Below, piece by piece: positions 1 through 10,883 of a DNA stretch of 14,780 bases (within the stretch, counting starts at the first letter, position 1; the number at the start of each line of letters is the position of its first letter). The notes under the pieces were generated by a model. The model searched no databases and was not told the origin of the DNA. It was given only the letters and a program-made list of their open reading frames with translations. Location of the stretch: positions 2,598-17,377 of the forward strand of contig NW_014013095.1 in NCBI RefSeq assembly GCF_000611645.1. Reading direction: 5' to 3'. Made by a program: the position numbers and the translations under genes. The stretch is from Monoraphidium neglectum (lineage: Eukaryota > Chlorophyta > Chlorophyceae > Sphaeropleales > Selenastraceae).

Positions 1-2429
<2,429 letters not shown>

Positions 2430-2779
2430 GTCCTGCCTGCAGCCTCCTAAGCAGCTGCGTATAATCAAATCGTTGAAATTAATAGGCCATCAGCTGGATG
2501 TGCCGGGGTATTCGGTGGTGATCTCGGCGGGATTTGAATGTACGGCATGTAAACTGCGCGGGGCACGCATTGAGATGGTGCGTACACGGTAATGATCAAC
2601 TCCGTCGTAGCATGCATGCAGTGACGGGGTCAATTACCATACCATTGAGCAGCTGGTGTGGAGCAGGTGTGGAGTGAGTGAGCGTGGTCACCAGCGCACA
2701 GCACGAGCAGGCAGGTGTGGCAAGCAGCATTGTGCTCAAAGTGACTATTCCGTAGCATGCACCTCCACCTCCACCATCG

Positions 2780-2803
2780 CGGTACTGTACCGGTATCATA
2801 CCG
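2780..2803. repeat. Two abutting odd palindromes (CGGTAC-T-GTACCG and CGGTAT-C-ATACCG)
   Basis: Positions 2780-2792 read CGGTAC, one spacer base, GTACCG. Positions 2791-2803 read CGGTAT, one spacer base, ATACCG. The two share the CG at 2791-2792, so dyads are spaced 11 bases apart, about one helical turn. This could be a paired binding site or chance; it lies about 350 bases upstream of the GCP3 start. Confidence 0.6.
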
Positions 2804-3365
2804 CACCCGTCGATTGCCAGCGCCCCATCGCGTGGGGCACCTCTGAAACTCACCCATGAGGCAAGGAGCGCCACCAGCAGTGTGCAAGTATGCACGCCGA
2901 TAAATCCTACGGCAGTGTCTACCTAACGCCGGCGCCCTCTGCTGGCACTCCCAGACTTGGGGCGCAAGAGTCGCGCACCATGTCGACGTCAGCACACCTT
3001 CAGGCACTTGTACAGCCCAGCAGCTTGCCATGCCGCATTGGGAAGAACGACCCACGCTCACCTTGCATCATGTCTGCATATAATAACGCCTTCATCAAAC
3101 CTGCTGATTGGCTGTGCATGGCTGGACTTGATAGACACCCCAGCAGCCTCATGTAATGTGCCCATGCTGCTTCCTGAACAGCCACCAACTGATCAGCCAA
3201 CCACGCAACGCTCAGCATCAGTGCGGCACCGTGGTAACCTTAATGCCAACGCGATTGTCTTGCTGACGGGTTGATGCGGCCATCTCAACCCCATCTTACA
3301 AATTCTGCGGCCACACCAGTCGACTCGCAGCTATTTTCAACTTAGAACTGCGGCGGTTATTATAC

Positions 3366-3405
3366 TGTGAGCGAGGTCAGTGTGCTCTCGGCGGCCTCGC
3401 TCACA
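3366..3405. repeat. 11-bp perfect inverted repeat (hairpin)
   Basis: TGTGAGCGAGG at 3366-3376 pairs perfectly with CCTCGCTCACA at 3395-3405, with an 18-base loop. It lies in the middle of the divergent intergenic region. No flanking target duplication or gene is visible, so I cannot assign it to a transposon. It could be a structured transcript end or a mobile-element remnant. Confidence 0.75.
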
Positions 3406-3576
3406 TTAAGGAGCAGAAAACAGTGTGCCGTATTAGTTTTGCGGTTTTGGTGCGGGGCCGATTGGCCCCCCTCGGCACGCGCTGCACCATCCTGGCCGTG
3501 CGCTTTTGCTGGGCTGGTTCAAACACAGTGCTGACACATCACTGCGCCCAGCGGCTGATTGCACTCCTGCTCCGCG

Positions 3577-3599
3577 TGACAAAGATCCTATCTTTGTCA
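3577..3599. repeat. 9-bp inverted repeat with 5-base loop
   Basis: TGACAAAGA at 3577-3585 pairs perfectly with TCTTTGTCA at 3591-3599 around TCCTA. It is a compact hairpin about 170 bases after the one at 3366. No function can be read from it. Confidence 0.7.
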
Positions 3600-4101
3600 G
3601 AGGGTTTTCAAGTGCAAAGTAGGATGTTAGACTGACGCAATCAGTGAAACCCAGTGATTTGATCCCCGTGGCAACTTGTCGCGTCCGTCGACCCTGACAC
3701 GACTGGCAGGCATCTGTCATCAACGCAAAGGAATTCATTCGCAGGTTTAAGCGAGCTGAACGCGGTGCGAGCCTGGCCGCGAGGGCTTCCCTCCATCGTC
3801 CGTCCAATTCGTTCTCCAGCACTGTTGCGGCCCTGGCAGTGTGCAGCAGGTAAAAACGAGCAATTTGGGGTGCAGAGAGCCACGCCTCCGCGCCTTGCTC
3901 TCATGAGGCGCCGGCGGTCCTGGCTATTACGGCACGGGCCCTTTTGCTCGGGATCCCGATCGCCTGTCGCTTGCGCGTGCGTGAGGCTTCTGATCAGCTC
4001 ACTGGTCTGAACACCGGCCGCCAACTTGCAGGCGTCGGGCGACGTGGCGCCTACGTGGCGGCGCGTGTGGCGGGCTATCATCGTGTGAGCCCGCGGCGGC
4101 C

Positions 4102-5133
4102 ATGTGGCCGCCCTGTCACCAGCAACAGCAGCAGCAACATGGCGCCCAGGTGACTCAACAGACAGCACAGCTGGTACCGCAGCAGCTGCGGCAGCCGCAG
4201 CAGCAACAGCAGCAGGACTGCAGCTTTGAATCACAGCCAGCCTCCCCCCGGGTGTCGCGGTCGCCGCTCAAGCGCCGCAGCACGGGGCTCCCCTGCCGTG
4301 GGGGCGCCTCATTGTCCCGCAACTATGTGGGGAAGAGCCAGAGCTTTGATTCCATACAGGACCTCACTCGCAACCCCTGGGGCGGCGAGTCCGCGCTCAC
4401 GCTAGCCAAGCGGCGCGCGCTGCCGTTGCCTGTGCCCGGCACCGAAGCCTGCTGCGAGCCCGGATGCAGCGGCAGCGGGCGCATGGCACTGTCGACATGC
4501 GAGCCCGGGCCGTTGAGTTGGAGCATCGACGAGGAGGACGAGTGTCTGCTGGGCGGTATCACCTGCCGCGCGCGGTTGTCTGCAGGCAGTGGCAGCGACA
4601 GCAGTGGCGCTGGGGCCAGCAGCGGCGGCGCGCTTGCGGTGGCATGCCGCCGTGACGACGCCAGCGCAGGCTCGGAGACGGTCGTGGATGCTGCCACGGC
4701 GGTCCTCACGGCGGCCGCAGCTGCGGCGGCGCCGCCTTGGGCCGTGCCGCGCGCGCACGTGCCGGTGGTGCTTGAGCGGCGGTCCTGGGACGCGGCGCCT
4801 TGCAGGGGCGGGAGCATTGACCATGCCGGCATGCGCATTGGCATGGCCGGTGCGGCCCGCTTATCTGTGTCTCGCGGATCGAGCGGCGGCAGCCAGCTCG
4901 CTCCCGCATGCATGCAGCTCCCGCCGCTAATGCAAGCCAACACCCGAGGCGGCGGCGGCGCAGCTGCATACCGGGCGCGTCCGGGCAGCAGCTGCAGCGG
5001 CAGCGACAGCGGCGCGAGCAGCCGCGGTGGCGGCCCAGCAGACGACCTGGTGGAGGCTTTGCGGGGGGCGCGGCTGTCGCCCTGCATAGGCGGTGGCGTC
5101 TGGCTGGCCGCACCCCTCATGGAGAGCGGGTGA
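4102..5133 (+). CDS. OXS3-like protein with GKSQSF motif (single exon, 343 aa)
   Basis: This is an uninterrupted reading frame from an ATG in a fair context (GCGGCC before ATG) to TGA. The N terminus is Gln-rich (residues ~7-38). Residues 71-104 hold the only conserved-looking block: LSRNYVGKSQSFDSIQDL, then NPWGGESAL and LAKRR. It resembles the conserved core of plant OXIDATIVE STRESS 3 proteins (GKSQSF followed by a DL/NP and basic stretch), which are nuclear and linked to stress tolerance. A short acidic motif (WSIDEEDE) lies near 140-147. The rest is Ser/Gly/Ala-rich and probably disordered, with (A)n near 212 and several Ser-Gly runs. Family assignment rests on one motif and is inference. 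No TGTAA signal occurs in the 1.8 kb after the stop, so a 3' intron or another poly(A) signal is possible. Confidence 0.65.
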   Translation: MWPPCHQQQQQQHGAQVTQQTAQLVPQQLRQPQQQQQQDCSFESQPASPRVSRSPLKRRSTGLPCRGGASLSRNYVGKSQSFDSIQDLTRNPWGGESALTLAKRRALPLPVPGTEACCEPGCSGSGRMALSTCEPGPLSWSIDEEDECLLGGITCRARLSAGSGSDSSGAGASSGGALAVACRRDDASAGSETVVDAATAVLTAAAAAAAPPWAVPRAHVPVVLERRSWDAAPCRGGSIDHAGMRIGMAGAARLSVSRGSSGGSQLAPACMQLPPLMQANTRGGGGAAAYRARPGSSCSGSDSGASSRGGGPADDLVEALRGARLSPCIGGGVWLAAPLMESG

Positions 5134-5597
5134 TGCCGCGGCAGCCCGCGGCTCATTGCATGCGCGCCTATGCGCGGCGCGGCCGGCGGCACGTGCGCGT
5201 GCAGCGGCCCAGCAAGGCGTGTGGCGCCGGTTCCCGCCCTCCCGCATGGATGCGCGTGCACGGTCATGATCAGTCCCTTGGCTAGGTTGCGTATATGCGC
5301 TTCGCTGTATTGTCTCTCACTGCGCTCACGGGCCTCAACTCTTTGTGCCCTGTTGTCAATCTTGATTGGAGCATTTGGCGCCCTGTTTGCAGCGTGTTGT
5401 TGGGGGTGGAGGCGCCCCGCATCATTTGGAGCAGCGCACCGATTCAGGCAGACCAGATATGCGAATCAGGGGCATTCTAGGCTCGCGTCGGGGTGTGGTT
5501 ATGGAACGCGGCGCTTGGGGCACGGCCAACAAGGCCAGCGCCCAGCACAGGCGCAGGCGGCCAGGGCCCGCTGATACCCTGCGTGAAAGACTTGATG

Positions 5598-5657
5598 ACG
5601 CCTCCCTAAGCGAGAGGCGTACTTGGTCAGCGGCTGAGAGCGCCGCTCGCGAGCGGC
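5598..5657. repeat. Hairpin followed by a 16-bp perfect palindrome
   Basis: ACGCCTC at 5598-5604 pairs with GAGGCGT at 5614-5620. About 20 bases later GCCGCTCGCGAGCGGC at 5642-5657 is a perfect 16-bp palindrome with no spacer. Such a dyad could be a dimeric protein site or could extrude as a cruciform. It lies about 500 bases past the end of the GKSQSF gene, in DNA without a convincing gene. Confidence 0.75.
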
Positions 5658-6515
5658 CCCTTGCTCCAGCCCCTGCTGCTTTCCCCCACTTGCTCCCCCT
5701 CTTCCCTCCCCGCCTTCTCCCCGGCATGCCGCGCGCCCTCGCCAACTCAATACCCCACTCCACACGCCTGCGAGGTGCAGCCGCGCGGAACGCGCATGCT
5801 TGCTGCAGGCAAGGCAGCTGGGTTCATGCAGGCCACGGTGTCTGTATACACTCGACACGCACCTCGCACATCAAGTCATTCTTTGCTTTACCCAGCGTGT
5901 GTATACAAAGCCACAGCACGTTGCAACATTAAACTGCAAGTATGCGGCTCCACTTCCCTCACGCCCGCCGGTGCACGCGGGATAAACGCTCAATGACCGC
6001 TGGGCCTGTGGCAGCGTGGGTTGCAGACAATTGCACCAGCGCCGCCGCCTCTGTGAGCCGCCACTCAATTCGCCGCGGCGCCATGCAGGCGGCGGCGTTG
6101 TTGGGAGCCATGGCGTGCGAGTATGCACTCCGCAGCGCCTGCGTGTGTGCGACTCACCCTGTCTGTGGCTTCCAGAGATCGACGGGGCGGCGCGCCCGAG
6201 AGTCGGACCCCTCGTTAGCATTACCTTTCCCAGATTGCGTGCACTATTCCGCCCCTTGCCAGCTGCCTCCTCAAGCTTTTCAACTTCAACCGCCCGAACG
6301 TGCGCCAACGATGTTCGCATCTGCCGCATGCTTTGTCGCGCCACGCATTTGCCCTGCTTTCTCAACACCCTGCGCGCTTGCGCGTGCGAGGCTCGCGCAC
6401 ATTGCCGTGCCTCCCCTGGCGGGCGCCTTGTTCTGGTCGGGGCTGCTGCAAGTAACATGCTTTGCTGCAAACAATCTCCTTTTTCATGTTGGTGTCCTTG
6501 GGATTTTGAGGGAGG

Positions 6516-6565
6516 GGTGGGTCATGAGCCGCCGCCGCTTCACCTATGACCCACCGCTTCACCTA
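6516..6565. repeat. 10-bp inverted repeat overlapping a 12-base direct repeat
   Basis: GGTGGGTCAT at 6516-6525 pairs with ATGACCCACC at 6546-6555. CCGCTTCACCTA occurs at 6535-6546 and again at 6554-6565, a 19-base period. The element lies about 370 bases upstream of the VOC start, so it could be regulatory, but nothing shows this directly. Confidence 0.65.
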
Positions 6566-6930
6566 AGTGACCAATCGGCATTGTGCAGATACCCACTCAA
6601 GTCTCTTCGACATGCACCTGTTTAGTCTGCATTCCCTTTTTCAGCGGTGGACCACCGCAAAAAATGTCAGGCTGGTGTTGCCACATGGCCGGTTTAGCGC
6701 AACCACAGACCAGGCAGCTGATCACCTTGGTGTTTGCCGACACCGCACGGTATGGGCACTGAGTCACACGTGAGCTGCGACCACACAGCCGCAGGACACT
6801 GTGGCCCAACACGAACTGATGGCGCACTGTCATCACGAGTACACACGCATGTGCATTCACACTGTCTAAATTGCCGTCACCGCCAGTGACGAGATCATAA
6901 CCGCGACACAGCACCCGATATCAATCCCAA

Positions 6931-8767
6931 ATGCGCCTGTTGTCAGCTGGATGCGGCAAATCATTTGCTTTCAGCGGCTGCCACACCCGACATAACAGCA
7001 CACGGTGCCGGGCCGCGCCTCGAAACTCAGCTGAGGCACCCAGCCGCGCCCGCCGTGTCGCGCCCCCCCTCCGCGCGCTGGCGTCCCACGCGACGGCGCC
7101 GGCGGCGCGCGGCGGCGCCGCCGGGACCGCTGCGGCGCGTGCGCTGGACGTGGGTAATGTGATTGCACTGGAGCACATCAATATCGAGGTGCCCGACCTC
7201 GAGGTGAGGCCAGGCACGCGCGCCAGTGGCTCCGTTCACAAACGCAGCGCTGCATGGGAGTATTTGGCTGCAGCAGCTGCTCCGTCGTGGCGCCTGAGGG
7301 GGGGGACCGCGTCACTTGCCGCGCCAGCATACGCGCGACGCGAGCGCACGCCCGGCGCGCGCGCGCAGGCGGCGCGCCTGTTCTACTCTGAGGGGCTCGG
7401 CTTCACAATCGACCCTGACACGACGGGCGCGGAGCGCAGCGGCGCGCGCGGTGCGGCGAGCCTGCCGCCTGCCCCCTGCCGCCTGCCGCCTGCCGCCTGC
7501 CGCCTGCCGCCTGCCGCCTGTCAGCCTGCGCGCGCCGCCCGCCTGCCGCCGCGCCGACGCCGGCGACCGTGCGTGACCCGTTGTGATGCCACACCCAGCC
7601 GCGCGGGGACGCGGGGCTCGCACGCCGTGCGCGAGGGTGCCGGACGCCTTAACTTTTCACAAATCTTCTGCTGTCCCCGCCACTGGCGACCCGGCAATCC
7701 CCCCCCGCCCCCCGCAGGGCTAGGAGTCGTTTGGTACAACCTCAACCGGCAGCAGGTGTGCGCCGCGGCGCGCGCTGCGGACGCCGCCCCGCCACGCCCC
7801 GCTCCTCGAACGAGCGCCCCCGCACGCCCTCTTTCCCGGCCAATCATCCGGTTTACGCCGCCGCCGCCGCTTGCTTCCTGCCCCCACCCGCCCGCCGCCC
7901 TCCCTGCCGCGGCCCCGTGTGCGCAGCTGCACATCTGCCGCGGCCCCGAGCCCCAGCGGCTGCCGGCGGGCGGCGCGATCGGCCTGGTGGTGCACAGCGT
8001 GGAGCGGGTAGCTGCCCAACTGGAGGTCGTGCAGTCTCTGCTGGGGTGAGCCACGTGGGGGTTAGACCCCAGTCGCGCGGGGGGCCAGAGGGGTGGCAGC
8101 TGCTGAACGGCTTCCGCCCACGGGGCGCGCTGCTGGTCCTGCCCTCCAGGCCGCGTGCGCCGCCGCGAGCGTGCGCCTCAAGGACGTGCGGCCGTCGCCT
8201 GGAGCAGCCAGCAGCAGCAGCAGCGGCGGCGGCGCCAGCAGCAGCAGCAGTACAGCCGCAGGAGCGGGAGCATCTCGGCTCGCGCGCCCCTCACTGTGGC
8301 CCCGACCGCCCTCGCGCGCGCCGCTCCCGTCTGCAGAGAGGTGACGGTGGCGCACCTGGGGCCGGGTGTGCTCGAGGTCAGGGACCCCTGGGGCAGCGCC
8401 TACATCGTCAGGGAGGCGGGGGACGCCACGCCTGCGGCGCTGCAGGCTGGCGGCATCTCCGAGGTGCTGCTGCCTTGTCACCTGGGCGCAGCCGTGGCAA
8501 TCGGACGGTGCGCGTCGGCGCGGGTGGGGCGCGCCGCGCGTGAGAGCGTGCCGAGGCGCGTGTTACGGGCGTATGCCTGTTCTTGACACGTTGCGTGGGC
8601 GCGTGGTGCGTGGCGTTGGGGTGGGCGCGTGGCGCGTGGGTTGGGGCAGCCACCCATGTTGGTAGCGTGAAGGCGGCACGCCTGACGCAAAGTAACCCGC
8701 GGATCCTATGGTTTGGCCGAAGCAATCATGCAAGCTTGCGCACGCGCGCGTGTGCGCGTGCGGGCGT

Positions 8768-8809
<42 letters not shown>

Positions 8810-10163
8810 ACACACACACACGTGTGCAGGTTCTACGAGCGCGTCCTTGGCGCGCGCGTCGACTATTCCGCGGGCCAGGCGTCCGTGGTGGTGGGCGCAG
8901 GCAGCGCCCTGGTCTTTAAGGAGGACGGCTCCCTGGGCCAGCGCTCAGACCAGGTGGGGCCACGGCCACGGCCTTGACTTGAAGCCGGTCCTCGCGGCGC
9001 CGCTCCGGTCGCCGCGGCGTCGGGATCTGCCTGCTTGCGACCGCTGCTGCCGCCGCTTCTGCCCCTTGGGGCTTTGCTGCCCAACGCCTGTAAAGAGTGC
9101 CGCGGCTGCCCTCCCCGCGATCCCCTATGCCGACTCCCCCCTAATCTTTAAAACCTGGGAACCGCGGCAGGCGGTCGCCGCGCTGCACACTGGGTGGCAC
9201 GCCGCCATCTACGTGGCGGATTTCAGCGGGGTGTTCAGCAGGGTGGAGGCCCTGGGGCTCATCGACAACAACCACCCCTACAGGTGCGCATTGCACGGAC
9301 CGCACGGCGTCGCACGCGCGGCGAGGCGCCGAGCCGGCCAGGCACACCGCTGGCCCACGGCTGGCATCAGGGATCGGAGCAGGCCAAGCCCGTTGCGGCA
9401 GCGCGGCGGCCGCCCCTGTGCCGCAGCCGGGGTAGGCCGCGCACGCTTCTGCAGCGGAGCGGCTGCGCGCCGCTGTTTTAGCGTGCATGCGCGATCAGCC
9501 TGATGGTTTTACCCGTTGGCGGCGCCGCAGCAAGCCTGGCCTTTGGCAGGGCCCTCGAACGACGTAACCCTCGCCATTTTCGTCGCGGCGCATCGCTCGC
9601 CCCTCACCTGCAATGCCCCCGCGCCTGGTCGCGTTGAACAACACGCCACCTAGCGCAGCCCCTGCGGCTCTCTCGTTGCTCGCCACACACATTCTGCCCC
9701 GCTGCATCCCCTGATTCGCCGCCCCCATCCGCTTGAAGGGATAAGTGCTACAGCATCGAAGACGCTCTGCGCAACAAGCAGTTCCGCTTCAAGGTGTGGT
9801 GGATCGGGGGAGAGTTTAAGGAGCATCTTTGTGTGTTGAAGGGCCGCACCAAAGGGGGGGACATGCATGTTCAGCTCTGCTGCGTCGAATGGGTGTGGAC
9901 TGCTGTTTGTTTTAGAGTTTGAAGCGGCAATCCCTGCTGCTGCATTCGCCGCCGCCGGCGCTCGCGCCAGCCGCCTGCCAAAACCGCTTATACCACGCAA
10001 ACAATCACCACTTGCACAGGACGTGCTGGCGCTGAGGGAGGGTGGCAGTGACGACGAACTGGCGAAAGAGGGCCTGGCCTACGTGCTTAATCACGAGGTC
10101 CGCAGCATGCACCACCCGCGCTTTGTTAGGCCACTGTACAACAGGCAGCCGCCACGGCGGTGA
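6931..10163 (+). CDS. Two-domain VOC (glyoxalase/bleomycin-resistance fold) protein, 9 exons, 367 aa, probable organelle import
   Basis: VOC proteins are metal-dependent enzymes or binding proteins; the reaction here is unknown. Proposed exons are 6931-7203, 7369-7450, 7718-7755, 7927-8045, 8337-8507, 8830-8953, 9171-9283, 9754-9793 and 10020-10163. All introns are GT..AG and the joined frame ends at TGA (1104 bases). Residues 1-70 are Arg/Ala/Ser-rich and poor in acids, like a plastid or mitochondrial transit peptide. Domain 1 starts at LEHINIEVPDLE (80-91), continues AARLFYSEGLGF and ends with GVLEVRDPWGSAYIV. Domain 2 holds RFYERVLGARVD, GSALVFKED, GWHAAIYVADFSGVF (277-291) and a family C-terminal signature, HEVRSMHHPRF (345-355) then YNR. 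I recall this two-VOC layout and HEVRS tail from cyanobacteria, proteobacteria and algae. H82, H279 and E346 are candidate metal ligands by position only. The only in-frame ATG of exon 1 is used. The join at 8045/8337 is the least certain. Confidence 0.88.
7461..7520. repeat. (CCTGCCG)8 heptamer tandem repeat in VOC intron 2
   Basis: Eight consecutive 7-base units from 7461 to 7516, the second one reading CCTGCCC, are followed by a partial copy. The unit is not a multiple of three and lies between the donor at 7451 and the acceptor at 7717, which supports an intron here. It begins ten bases after the donor. Confidence 0.93.
8735..8829. repeat. (CA)n microsatellite abutting the 3' splice site of VOC intron 5
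   Basis: An alternating purine-pyrimidine stretch (GCGCGCGTGTGCGCGTG) leads into (CA)18 at 8769-8804, one TA, then (CA)7 to 8820. CGTGTGCAG follows and ends at the acceptor AG (8828-8829). Exon 6 begins at 8830 with the FYERVLGA motif. The CA run occupies the place where a polypyrimidine tract normally sits. Confidence 0.93.
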
Positions 10164-10883
10164 CAGCTCACGCATGGGCGGCGCGGCGACGGGCTTTGCT
10201 GTCAGCGCGCTGGGGGCATTGCTGCGTCTGGTCGCGCGGCGATGCATCGGTTGTGTATCATATGTCGGCGTCACGCTGCCATGTGACCTGCTCTACGTTA
10301 GAGTAAACGCGGCCAAAGTTGTATCAGGAATGGCAAGGGCCAGTGCAGCCATCCAGCGGTCAATCAATTGCGGCACTCGGTCAACGGAGACATCACATGT
10401 GCTGGCAGGAGCATGCGCCGCAGCTCCATTAGAGCAACCATGGCTGTGAGCTCCTACCGGAGCATTTGGCAGTGGCCCAGCAGCCCGCTCAGCAGAGCGC
10501 AGCTCGTATACCGTACTGTCCGCCGACGCCCTGTCCATGTGTCCAGACACTTCAGTAATAACAGGTGCTCTTCTTGAGCCAAAGCCAGAGGCGTGGCACG
10601 GATAATACCTGTAGAAACTTTGTCGTGGCGTAGCATAGCACAAGGCAATCCAAACGCAGCTCACGCTCATTTGCTGCGGCGCGTTCTATCTACAGTAGTA
10701 CCGAAGCACAGCACGCAGCAGCCGCTCTTCAGCCACACCGCTTGCACGCACTTGTGGTGATAGGCTCTTTTGGAAACCGCAGTTGCAATCCCAGCATCGG
10801 AGGCTTGTAAAGCGGCGGCGGCCGGCAAGGCGGCAGGGGGTGCGCGCTGGTGCTGCGCTGCATCACCAGGCAGCGGCGACACG
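10164..10883. other. Intergenic: VOC 3' UTR and ESF2/ABT1 promoter
   Basis: This 720 bases lies between two genes on the same strand and shows no credible coding exon. The only plus-strand TGTAA in it is at 10806-10810, 643 bases past the VOC stop and 74 bases before the next ATG. An in-frame TTG-led extension upstream of 10884 exists but lacks an ATG and looks non-conserved. Confidence 0.6.
10806..10810 (+). promoter_or_regulatory. Candidate TGTAA polyadenylation signal for the VOC gene
   Basis: TGTAA is the usual polyadenylation signal in chlorophyte algae. This is the sole copy between the VOC stop and the ESF2/ABT1 start. If used, the VOC 3' UTR would be unusually long and would overlap the 5' UTR region of the next gene. 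A five-base motif can occur by chance. Confidence 0.35.

Larger units (their letters stand above)
2430..4101. other. Divergent intergenic region, no convincing gene
   Basis: This 1.7 kb lies between the 5' ends of the minus-strand GCP3 gene and the plus-strand GKSQSF gene, so it should hold both promoters and 5' UTRs. It is less GC-rich than the coding parts. Small ORFs exist on both strands (for example 3433-3822 and 3641-4234 minus), but their translations match no family I know and have irregular composition. I found no tRNA and no clear TATA element. It does contain the inverted repeats listed at 2780, 3366 and 3577. Confidence 0.6.
5134..6930. other. Intergenic region, no convincing gene
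   Basis: This 1.8 kb separates the GKSQSF gene from the VOC gene. It should hold the former's 3' UTR and the latter's promoter. Open frames exist (5942-6625 plus, 5871-6470 minus, 5366-5932 plus) but overlap one another and show no family motif or credible splice pattern. There are pyrimidine-rich runs around 5680-5730. I found no TGTAA on the plus strand. The palindrome and hairpins are listed separately. Confidence 0.6.

Noticed and set aside
2515..2550. Possible tRNA T-arm on the minus strand (TTCAAATCCCGCC)
   Set aside because: The flanking bases do not form a T stem, and no D or anticodon arm fits.
3433..4234. Minus-strand ORFs 3433-3822 and 3641-4234, with a minus-strand TGTAA near 3300-3296
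   Set aside because: The signal spacing is suggestive, but neither translation shows a family motif, they overlap each other and the second runs into the GKSQSF gene.
5366..6625. ORFs 5366-5932 plus, 5942-6625 plus and 5871-6470 minus
   Set aside because: They overlap on both strands, have irregular composition and no recognisable motif or splice pattern.
8150..8336. Extra coding exon in VOC with Gln/Ser runs (AGC/CAG-rich, 8205-8260)
   Set aside because: The acceptor at 8149 breaks frame with the preceding exon, whereas the acceptor at 8336 restores it exactly and joins family sequence.
9089..9093. TGTAA inside VOC intron 6
   Set aside because: Conserved VOC exons continue downstream, so it is not the main transcript end; early polyadenylation cannot be judged from sequence.
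10770..10883. Longer N terminus for the ESF2/ABT1 protein
   Set aside because: The extension opens with TTG rather than ATG and overlaps the only TGTAA of the region.
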